From Bacillota bacterium (GTDB lineage: Bacteria; Eremiobacterota; SpSt-956; JAKJGF01), in contig JAKPQU010000041.1 in assembly GCA_029555925.1 (NCBI GenBank), forward strand, positions 1 to 7,507: 7,507 nucleotides of DNA. Direction: 5' to 3'. A model generated the notes under the pieces. The model was given only the letters and a program-made list of their open reading frames with translations, did not search any database and was not told the DNA's origin. The translations under genes were made by a program, and so were the position numbers. Positions within the stretch are counted from its first letter, which is position 1. Every line of letters starts with the position of its first letter. Positions 1 through 5,040 of the stretch are shown here, one piece after another.

Positions 1-141
1 TTAGTTTCATAACTATCCATAAATAATGACCTCGTAATGCGTAAAGTGTAATGCGTGGTGCGCAGGGATTAAACCCGTCACGCGTCACGCGTTACGCGTC
101 ACGAAGACTTAAATTCTAATAAGTTATGAAATACACTATAA
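1..141. repeat. MITE-like palindromic element, copy A (left end cut by window)
   Basis: The sequence is nearly identical to 4869-4995, with matching ends and a few transitions. Outer arms contain TTTCATAACT (5-14) and its exact reverse complement AGTTATGAAA (122-131). The core has four heptamers of the GTAATGC type (34-61), a spacer with GGGATTAAACCC, then four CGTCACG-type heptamers (76-103). The two heptamer arrays are approximate reverse complements, so the whole can fold into a long imperfect hairpin. Copy A is 14 bases longer than the matching part of copy B, exactly two heptamers in the right arm. There is no coding capacity; mobility in trans is inferred, not shown. The true left end probably lies outside the window, because copy B has six more inverted-repeat bases there. 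Confidence 0.85.
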
Positions 142-175
142 CCTGTATCAGGGCTTAATTTAAAAATTTACCCTA

Positions 176-247
176 TCCGGATGAATATTCCCGTCATAAT
201 GAAATCGTTATAAAATCAGTATTTCAGGTGTTATAAAATGTCCGGAT
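176..247. repeat. Paired short direct repeats in the leader region
   Basis: TCCGGAT occurs at 176-182 and 241-247, and GTTATAAAAT occurs at 207-216 and 230-239, 23 bases apart. The second GTTATAAAAT runs almost directly into the second TCCGGAT. The motif also resembles GTTATGAAAT in the right end of the neighbouring repeat element (123-132). The repeats could be protein-binding sites or leftovers of element ends. Apart from these repeats I see nothing recognisable between 142 and 250. Confidence 0.4.
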
Positions 248-250
248 TGC

Positions 251-301
251 TCAATAGGTCAGAATGACCATTGAATAATGAAAAAATCAATGGCGATTTT
301 T
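251..301 (+). promoter_or_regulatory. Alternative hairpins resembling an attenuator
   Basis: Three segments overlap in pairing. Segment 1 (251-261) pairs with segment 2 (265-274) through TCAAT and GGTCA, with one bulged A and a GAA loop. Segment 2 (CCATTGA, 268-274) can instead pair perfectly with segment 3 (TCAATGG, 287-293), and five T residues follow at 297-301. The first pairing excludes the second, which has the form of a weak intrinsic terminator. This is the topology of transcription attenuation. Whether it controls the operon at 408 depends on a promoter upstream of 251, which I cannot place. It could equally be a terminator for a gene left of the window. Confidence 0.4.
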
Positions 302-362
302 GTAATAAAGTTAACATTTTGTTTACAAAAAAAGATTGTTTTTATGACTCCTATATATTATC

Positions 363-377
363 ATAAGCTTATATAAT
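363..377 (+). promoter_or_regulatory. Possible -10 box with overlapping palindrome for the membrane operon
   Basis: A consensus -10 hexamer TATAAT lies at 372-377, about 30 bases before the ATG at 408. It would give a short leader containing the ribosome-binding site. No good -35 hexamer stands 16-18 bases upstream, so the call rests on the -10 box and the AT-rich surroundings. The perfect 10-base palindrome ATAAGCTTAT (363-372) abuts and shares one base with the -10 box, as an operator could. Confidence 0.35.
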
Positions 378-407
378 TGCGAATTTTTGTAATGAAAGGA
401 GAAAGAA

Positions 408-1133
408 ATGGATATTAAATCAACAGATATTCGAAGTCAGTCTTTAACTTCTTTTAAACCAAAAAAAGAAGCAAAGGGTGAAAGTAATTCACTGGACGTT
501 CAGGATAAATTTGACAGATCGTCGGAAGAAAGTTCCGAGGGCTTTGGAACAAAAGTAGGTAACTGGATACAGAAACATATTATCGGAGATGAACCTGATA
601 AAAAGACCAGGACTCAGATGAACAAAATGATGGCAATTGGTGCGGCAGGAGGCGGAGCAGTCGGTGCAGTGGCAGGTTTTGCCATGGGTTATGAAAATGC
701 GGCCAACGATAAGGTTACCGAACAGTGGCAGACCCATGATATAAAAGACCCGAAACTAGAAGGATGGACACACAGAGATGTGGAAGACGGCCATTATGTA
801 GCACATGAATATGTTTATTATACTACTGAATCCGTATCTCATACAGGCTATAACAGCGATGGTTCTTCCTATACTTATTATACATCAGAATCTGTCCGTC
901 ATACCTATACCTATTATACTTATGTCCATGACGGATACTGGCACAGAAATGATCCCACTATAAGCTGGACCAAGGTAGGAGAATGGAAGACACCACATCT
1001 GGAGCATTCAAGTTCCATAGGTCCTCTTGGAGGAGCCCTGCTCGGTCTCGGAGCCGGTGCTGTAGGAGGCGGAATAATAGGTGCAGTGTGTTCCCATATC
1101 TTTAAACTTGTAAAACAGGCAAAAGAGGACTAA
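408..1133 (+). CDS. Two-helix glycine-zipper membrane protein with a Tyr/Thr/His-rich loop
   Basis: The product is 241 residues and I recognise no named family. The start is firm: AAAGGAG at 395-401 precedes the ATG by six bases. Residues 1-70 are polar, Ser/Lys/Glu-rich and probably disordered, with no signal peptide. A glycine-zipper helix follows at about 74-95, then a 110-residue hydrophilic loop, a second Gly-rich helix at about 204-234, and a short Lys-rich tail. The loop is rich in Tyr, Thr, Ser and His and contains a 20-residue duplication (YYTTESVSHT at 137-146, YYTSESVRHT at 157-166). The architecture implies a membrane hairpin with both ends on one side. It is the first gene of a four-gene operon; the next begins 18 bases downstream and encodes a protein of the same design. 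Function is unknown. Confidence 0.85.
   Translation: MDIKSTDIRSQSLTSFKPKKEAKGESNSLDVQDKFDRSSEESSEGFGTKVGNWIQKHIIGDEPDKKTRTQMNKMMAIGAAGGGAVGAVAGFAMGYENAANDKVTEQWQTHDIKDPKLEGWTHRDVEDGHYVAHEYVYYTTESVSHTGYNSDGSSYTYYTSESVRHTYTYYTYVHDGYWHRNDPTISWTKVGEWKTPHLEHSSSIGPLGGALLGLGAGAVGGGIIGAVCSHIFKLVKQAKED
816..904 (+). repeat. 60-base internal duplication within the first membrane gene
   Basis: The segment 816-844 recurs at 876-904, exactly 60 bases later and in frame, with about 22 of 29 bases identical. Both copies start with TATTATAC. It encodes the two YYT-ESV-HT blocks of the loop, and a further Tyr/Thr-rich stretch follows. This looks like an old tandem duplication inside the exposed loop. Confidence 0.6.
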
Positions 1134-1151
1134 CAGGAAGGAGGAGATAAG

Positions 1152-1805
1152 GTGATTATAGGCAGTAATAACAGAATAGAAACATTTCAACAGACTGGTT
1201 CTGTAGCAAAAAAAGAAGAAGAAACAGATCTTGCTTCTACAAAAGATAAGGTGGAAATAAATAAAGACGGAAAGCCTGAAGGGGATAATTTTTTACAGAA
1301 GACTGCCGGTAAGATAAAGGATTTTTATAAGAAGAGCATAGTAGGTACCTATCAAAACATGGATGAAGGCGGGAAAGCTGCTCTCCATGGCGTGGCAATA
1401 GGTACTGCAGTCGGCGGTGTGGCAGGATATGCGGCAGGAGCACTGCAGGATGTGAAAGCAGTAGAAATAACCAGAACCTATCCTGTTCCTGTAATGGAAA
1501 ATCGTAATTTAGGACAAATCCCGAGAGATTTTTATCAGAATGACTGGTCAGGATGGGATCATGGTCCTGACAGTCATGCCCATGATTATGCTCCGAAAGG
1601 ATGGGAAAATGTCAATAGAGAAGCTCCTGTCCTTGATACGGGAAAAAATCCTGTTATGGCCAGTAAAACCGAGACAATTTCCAGTCAGACCTATGGTAAA
1701 GTAGGGGGAACAATTATGGGATGTGCCATAGGTGCAGTAGCCGGTTTACTCGGCGGAGTAGCCTTTAACCTTATACGCCATTTCGGCGATGCAGAGGGGA
1801 AATAA
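1152..1805 (+). CDS. Two-helix glycine-zipper membrane protein, likely paralogue of the preceding gene
   Basis: The product is 217 residues with a GTG start, chosen because AAGGAGG (1138-1144) stands seven bases upstream. The layout repeats that of the gene before it: a charged Lys/Glu-rich N-terminal segment (1-75), a glycine-zipper helix (about 78-98), a roughly 85-residue polar loop, and a second Gly/Ala-rich helix (about 183-208). Just before helix 1, residues 53-65 align with 48-60 of the upstream protein (K-I/V-x-D/N-F/W-x-x-K-x-I-V/I-G). At DNA level the helix-1 segments match at 21 of 26 bases (657-682 against 1407-1432). The loop differs: it is rich in Asp, His, Pro and Trp rather than Tyr/Thr. 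Partner or hetero-oligomer roles are inferred. No known family is recognised. Confidence 0.85.
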   Translation: MIIGSNNRIETFQQTGSVAKKEEETDLASTKDKVEINKDGKPEGDNFLQKTAGKIKDFYKKSIVGTYQNMDEGGKAALHGVAIGTAVGGVAGYAAGALQDVKAVEITRTYPVPVMENRNLGQIPRDFYQNDWSGWDHGPDSHAHDYAPKGWENVNREAPVLDTGKNPVMASKTETISSQTYGKVGGTIMGCAIGAVAGLLGGVAFNLIRHFGDAEGK

Positions 1806-1807
1806 CA

Positions 1808-2827
1808 ATGAATGTTAACAGTGGAACAGCGAGTCTGAGAAATACAACACTGAGAAGCTTACCTGTTAAAACGGAAATACCTCAGGAAGAAGGATTTGTC
1901 CATAATATTGTTGATAAATTCGAAAGAGCTGTAAGAACTGTAGACGAATATACAAAGCCAAGGTTTGAGCCGGAAAAAGGTATCGACACAACAGGAGATA
2001 CACGCAGCCGTTCCATAGGAGGAGCTGCCATGGCAGGAGCTCTGAGCGGATTTGCATCATCAGGGCTTTACGGAGTTCCGGCCGGAATAGCAGGTGCTGT
2101 GGCGGGAACTATAGTAGGGAAGAAGGGCGGTCTTCTCGGCGATGTAGGGGCAGGAGCCCTGGCCGGTGCTGCTACTGGCGCAGCAGTCGGTGCTGTCGTA
2201 GGCGGGCCTGTCGGTGCTGTGAGTTTTGCTGTTGCCGGTGCTTTCAGCGGAGCCATAGGTACTCTTTATGGCAGTGAAAAAGCAACTGCAAAAGACGGAA
2301 CCTTTGGTGGTGCTGTACTTGGAGGAGCCATTCTCGGACCTGCAGGAGCCCTTGTAGGAGGAGTGGCAGGCGGTATTGGAGGCAAAGCTTTTGATCAGAC
2401 AGGAAGAGCAGTGCTTGGAGCAATATCGGGAGCAGTTATAGGCGGTGCCACAGGTGCCATCGGAGGCCCCGTAGGAATTCTGGCAGGAGCCATAAAAGGT
2501 GCACTTCTCGGTTCGGGAGGAGCAATACTGGGGCCGAGATTAAAACAGGCTATAAGAAACTGCGGCGCAGATATTAATAAATGGATAGACAAACATTTAG
2601 AGCCCCATCTTAAAAATATAAAATTGAAAAAGTGGCAGAAAGTGGCGCTGGGAGCTCTTGCTATGTCTATTCCTATGGCCTTTTCCTTCGGTCTTGGTTT
2701 TGGCCCCATAGGGGCAGCAGCAGGTGCTGTGGCAGGCGGTGTTATGGGAGGTAAAGCTATGACAGCTGCACTCAAGCCGAAACCGGCTCCTTTTCAGGAA
2801 TTAAATCAGGCACATGCAAATGGATAA
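1808..2827 (+). CDS. Large Gly/Ala-rich multi-helix glycine-zipper membrane protein
   Basis: The product is 339 residues. The ATG follows the previous stop by two bases, with GAGGGG at 1794-1799 as SD. Residues 1-68 are polar and resemble the N-terminal segments of the two upstream proteins in character. Residues 70-245 are a near-continuous run of Gly/Ala/Val helices with GxxxG spacing (for example 115-138, 166-193 and 203-243), broken by short polar turns. A basic, amphipathic hydrophilic segment (246-277) follows, then a final hydrophobic pair (about 279-320) and a Pro/Lys/Gln tail. Glycine-zipper runs are known in channel- or pore-forming and membrane-inserting proteins and in phage tape-measure proteins; low-complexity matches to these would be weak evidence. 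The next gene overlaps its 3' end, which suggests translational coupling. Function is unknown. Confidence 0.85.
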   Translation: MNVNSGTASLRNTTLRSLPVKTEIPQEEGFVHNIVDKFERAVRTVDEYTKPRFEPEKGIDTTGDTRSRSIGGAAMAGALSGFASSGLYGVPAGIAGAVAGTIVGKKGGLLGDVGAGALAGAATGAAVGAVVGGPVGAVSFAVAGAFSGAIGTLYGSEKATAKDGTFGGAVLGGAILGPAGALVGGVAGGIGGKAFDQTGRAVLGAISGAVIGGATGAIGGPVGILAGAIKGALLGSGGAILGPRLKQAIRNCGADINKWIDKHLEPHLKNIKLKKWQKVALGALAMSIPMAFSFGLGFGPIGAAAGAVAGGVMGGKAMTAALKPKPAPFQELNQAHANG

Positions 2828-3233
2828 AAGAAAACCCGGTTATATAAAATGGATTTTAATAGGCTGCGGATGTCTGGCCCTTCTGGGAGCCGGAGGGATT
2901 CTGTTCTTTGCTCTTGTCTTTGGAGGCATTTTCGGCGGAGTTATGGGCATCATTAAAAATTCAGATGCCTATAAAATGTCTCAGGAACTGGTAGAGAACA
3001 GTTCTGCAGTTAAAGAAGAGATAGGTTCTGTAACATCCTATGGATGGTTCCCCGGCGGTAATGTAAATGTAAGCGATGATACGGGGGAAGCAAAATTGAG
3101 TATTTCTGTTACAGGAGAAAAAGGTAAAGGAACACTCAAAACAGAACTTGTAAAAAAAGGGGGACAGTGGAAATTCACATCTGCTGCTTTTTTCGTGAAT
3201 AATAAAGAAATTGATTTATTGAAAGAAAATTAG
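2820..3233 (+). CDS. Membrane-anchored protein with a Coa1-like C-terminal domain
   Basis: The product is 137 residues from ATG 2820, or 139 from ATG 2814. I prefer 2820 because AGG at 2808-2810 is nine bases away; it is only three from 2814. A Lys/Arg-rich start is followed by one hydrophobic helix (about residues 10-45) with Cys and Gly residues, so the C-terminal part should lie outside the cytoplasm. Residues 46-130 match my recollection of the Coa1 family (PF08695). They have NSDAYK at the start, a helix ending in a predicted turn, then TGEAKLSISVTGEKGKGTL and a final QWKFTS strand. In mitochondria Coa1 aids cytochrome oxidase assembly; bacterial members have no settled role. The gene is last in the operon, overlaps the preceding one by eight bases, and is followed by a terminator. 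Confidence 0.8.
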   Translation: MDKRKPGYIKWILIGCGCLALLGAGGILFFALVFGGIFGGVMGIIKNSDAYKMSQELVENSSAVKEEIGSVTSYGWFPGGNVNVSDDTGEAKLSISVTGEKGKGTLKTELVKKGGQWKFTSAAFFVNNKEIDLLKEN

Positions 3234-3258
3234 AGGTTTTAAATAGTTTTTATAAAAT

Positions 3259-3280
3259 AAATAGCCGAAAGGCTATTTTT
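3259..3280 (+). terminator. Intrinsic terminator of the four-gene membrane operon
   Basis: An eight-base-pair stem (AAATAGCC at 3259-3266 with GGCTATTT at 3271-3278) closes a GAAA tetraloop. The 3' arm runs into five T residues at 3276-3280. It lies 25 bases after the last stop codon of the operon, so the downstream radical SAM gene is probably a separate transcription unit. Confidence 0.88.
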
Positions 3281-3302
3281 GTGTACAGGGAGAGTGATAA
3301 TC

Positions 3303-3370
3303 GTAATGGGTAATGCGTAATGAGTGATGCGTGTTTTACGCGTCACGCGTCACGCGTCACGCGTCACGTC
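3303..3370. repeat. Heptamer hairpin cassette in front of the radical SAM gene
   Basis: The left arm (3303-3333) is four heptamers of the type GTAATGN/GTGATGC plus GTG. The right arm (3338-3370) is four perfect ACGCGTC units plus ACGTC. The arms pair with T-G wobbles and A-C mismatches around a TTTT loop. It has the same core as the elements at 1-141 and 4863-4995 but lacks their outer inverted repeats. The cassette separates an SD-like GGGAGAG (3288-3294) from the ATG at 3375. The short stretch 3281-3302 also holds a GATAAT hexamer at 3296-3301 without a clear -35 partner. Confidence 0.85.
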
Positions 3371-3374
3371 TTTT

Positions 3375-4718
3375 ATGAACATACTTTTAACTGATAAATG
3401 CAGCAATAACTGTCCTTATTGTTTTGCAAAGGAAAAACTGGAAGAAGACAGCAGATTAAACCAGATGCCTCTTGAAAATTACAGAAAGGTTCTGGATTTT
3501 CTTAAAAAATCCAGAAATCGTTCAGTAAAACTCCTGGGCGGAGAACCTATGCTTCACTCGGATATCAGAGAAATAATCAATATGACAGTAGAAGATGATG
3601 ATTTCGAGAGTGTCGTAGTATTCAGCGGAGGTATTTTTGATAAATCTCTTGTTCATCTTCTTACAAATGAAAAGATTCATGTCGTGCTGAATACAAATCA
3701 TCCTTCTGATTATGAGGAGGGAAAATGGGAAATATTCATGAAGAATCTGGATTATATGATTTCTCTCGGCGTTGATGTAACGCCTGGATATAATATATAT
3801 AAAACTGATTTTGAATATGATTTTATCCTTGACATTCTGGAATATTATAAACTGAAGAATTTAAGGTGGACTGTCGCTGTTCCCATGCATTCCTATGAAA
3901 ACCGTCATGTTCCTTTTGATGATTACAGAAAAATGGGAAAAAGAATTACTGAATTTTTGCTTACTTTTGCCAATATCGGTGTTGAGTCCAGACTGGATTG
4001 TTTCCTGCCTTTATGTACCTTTAATGATGCCGATTACGGCAAACTCATAAAAACCTTTCCTTCTATGGCAAAAGGAGGGTTCTGCAGGCCTGCTATTGAT
4101 GTAGGACCGGATCTTACAGTGTGGAGATGTTTTGCCATATCGAGTTATGAAAATGTAAGTCTTGAACATTTTGATAATTTAAAAGAACTTACAGGTTTCT
4201 TTATGTCATCCTTTGATCATTATAAATGGCATATATGGCCGGAACAGTGTGAAAAATGTAAATACAGACTGTCCCGGATTTGCCAGAGTTCGTGCCTTGC
4301 TTTTAAAGTAAAGGAAATAAAAAAATTCGTAGAAGAAGAGAAATCAGCTATGTCCATTCTGGCAGAAGCAAAGGAATTACTTGAGAAAAATGATATGGTA
4401 TCTGCCTCTGTAAAATATAAAGAGGCTATGGCCATGGCTCCGAAAAGTATTAAAATAAAAGCTGATAGTTCTTTCTTTTATATAAAATCAGGAGATTTTT
4501 TAACTGCCAGAAAATTCCTTGATGAAATTGAAAAAGAATATCCCGATTATTCCACAATTTTTGTTTATCGTGGTATTATCAGTGAAGAAGAGAAAGATTA
4601 CCCGGAAGCTGTCAGAAATTATCGTAAAGCTCTGAGATTATGTCCCGGGGATAATGATCTGAAAGACAGAATAAAGAAAGTAAGAAGTATTCAAATCCTT
4701 AACATGGGATTTATATGA
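3375..4718 (+). CDS. Radical SAM protein with SPASM-like auxiliary cysteines and TPR tail
   Basis: The product is 447 residues. The N-terminal motif CSNNCPYC (Cys9, Cys13, Cys16) is the CxxxCxxC site that binds the catalytic 4Fe-4S cluster; GGEP (55-58) is the SAM-binding motif. Later cysteines at 209, 214, 237, 252, 292, 295, 303 and 307 include CxxC-x7-CxxxC, close to the SPASM/twitch pattern for auxiliary clusters. Residues about 326-433 form TPR-like helical pairs ending in YPEAVRNYRKALRL. SPASM enzymes commonly modify peptides or proteins, so a peptide substrate is plausible, but no precursor is visible here. An in-frame GTG at 3324 would add 17 residues encoded wholly by the heptamer repeat, so I start at ATG 3375. 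No SD lies directly upstream. The exact radical SAM subfamily is not recognised. Confidence 0.88.
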   Translation: MNILLTDKCSNNCPYCFAKEKLEEDSRLNQMPLENYRKVLDFLKKSRNRSVKLLGGEPMLHSDIREIINMTVEDDDFESVVVFSGGIFDKSLVHLLTNEKIHVVLNTNHPSDYEEGKWEIFMKNLDYMISLGVDVTPGYNIYKTDFEYDFILDILEYYKLKNLRWTVAVPMHSYENRHVPFDDYRKMGKRITEFLLTFANIGVESRLDCFLPLCTFNDADYGKLIKTFPSMAKGGFCRPAIDVGPDLTVWRCFAISSYENVSLEHFDNLKELTGFFMSSFDHYKWHIWPEQCEKCKYRLSRICQSSCLAFKVKEIKKFVEEEKSAMSILAEAKELLEKNDMVSASVKYKEAMAMAPKSIKIKADSSFFYIKSGDFLTARKFLDEIEKEYPDYSTIFVYRGIISEEEKDYPEAVRNYRKALRLCPGDNDLKDRIKKVRSIQILNMGFI

Positions 4719-4786
4719 GAATCCTTATTGTTGTGACCACCCGGTCATGTCAGTCTATATGAGAATCGTGACGGGTGATTTTCATT
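4712..4786 (+). terminator. Possible terminator region with competing hairpins and a 12-base direct repeat
   Basis: CACCCGGTCA (4738-4747) can pair with TGACGGGTG (4769-4777), with one bulged G and a 21-base loop; T-rich ATTTTCATTT follows. An alternative tight hairpin, TGACC (4734-4738) with GGTCA (4743-4747), uses the same bases. TATATGAGAATC occurs at 4712-4723, overlapping the stop codon of the radical SAM gene, and again at 4756-4767. The duplication suggests a local rearrangement of the gene's 3' end. Terminator function is plausible but weaker than for the other two in the window. Confidence 0.4.
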
Positions 4787-4821
4787 TAACCAGGGAGGGA
4801 ACTTTTCAGCAAGCAATAATA

Positions 4822-4834
4822 AGTGAACAGTAAA
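4822..4834. repeat. Partial inverted arm of the TYACTGN heptamer family
   Basis: AGTGAACAGTAAA reads on the minus strand as TTACTGT followed by TCACT, the same unit as the array at 5005-5039 but in opposite orientation. The palindromic element at 4863-4995 lies between the two. SD-like GGGAGGG (4793-4799) precedes this arm with no start codon near it. I see no gene in the rest of 4787-4862. Confidence 0.5.
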
Positions 4835-4862
4835 GTATCTTGAGTGTTCTGATCTATGAAGT

Positions 4863-4995
4863 TTATAGTTAGTTTCATAACTATCCATAAATAATGACTT
4901 CGTAATGCGTAAAGCGTAATGCGTGATGCACAGGGATTAAACCCGTCACGCGTCACGACGACTTAAATTCTAATAAGTTATGAAATACACTATAA
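4863..4995. mobile_element. MITE-like palindromic element, copy B
   Basis: The 133-base element is bounded by imperfect 20-base inverted repeats (4863-4882 and 4976-4995), 17 of 20 matching, of form TTATAGTnnnTTTCATAACT. Inside are four GTAATGC-type heptamers (4902-4929), a GGGATTAAACCC spacer, and two CGTCACG units (4944-4957). From 4869 onward it is nearly identical to copy A at 1-141, differing by a few transitions and by 14 bases, two heptamers. It encodes no protein, and I see no clear target-site duplication. A TATAAA at its right end (4991-4996) could act as a -10 box for the kinase gene, but no -35 box is evident. Confidence 0.75.
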
Positions 4996-4996
4996 A

Positions 4997-5040
4997 TTAC
5001 CCATTTACTGGTCACTGCTTACTGCTCACTGCTCACTGTT
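4997..5040 (+). repeat. TYACTGN heptamer array abutting the kinase start codon
   Basis: Five tandem heptamers occupy 5005-5039, alternating TTACTGS and TCACTGC and ending TCACTGT. One related unit, TTACCCA, precedes them at 4997-5003 with a single extra base between. The array ends one base before the ATG at 5041, so it fills the whole ribosome-binding region and leaves no SD. The pattern resembles the short tandem heptanucleotide repeats described in cyanobacteria, but that is an analogy only. Confidence 0.8.

Noticed and set aside
2068..2775. Minus-strand open frames opposite the Gly/Ala-rich gene
   Set aside because: They encode Pro/Ala-rich sequence that is the complement of Gly/Ala codons, have no ribosome-binding site, and lie opposite a well-supported operon gene.
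1808..2827. Collagen-like or silk-like repeat protein
   Set aside because: There is no Gly-X-Y triplet periodicity. Glycine spacing is mainly GxxxG with hydrophobic residues between, as in packed membrane helices.
3303..3370. CRISPR-like or iteron array
   Set aside because: The seven-base units are contiguous with no spacers, the two arms are inverted, and no cas or replication-initiator gene is nearby.
3324..3374. In-frame N-terminal extension of the radical SAM protein from GTG 3324
   Set aside because: The 17 residues are translated heptamer repeat (RVTRHASRVT), no SD is present, and the radical SAM domain starts naturally at the ATG at 3375.
4791..4860. Small gene after the SD-like GGGAGGG at 4793-4799
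   Set aside because: No ATG, GTG or TTG lies at usable spacing, and the following frames stop quickly.
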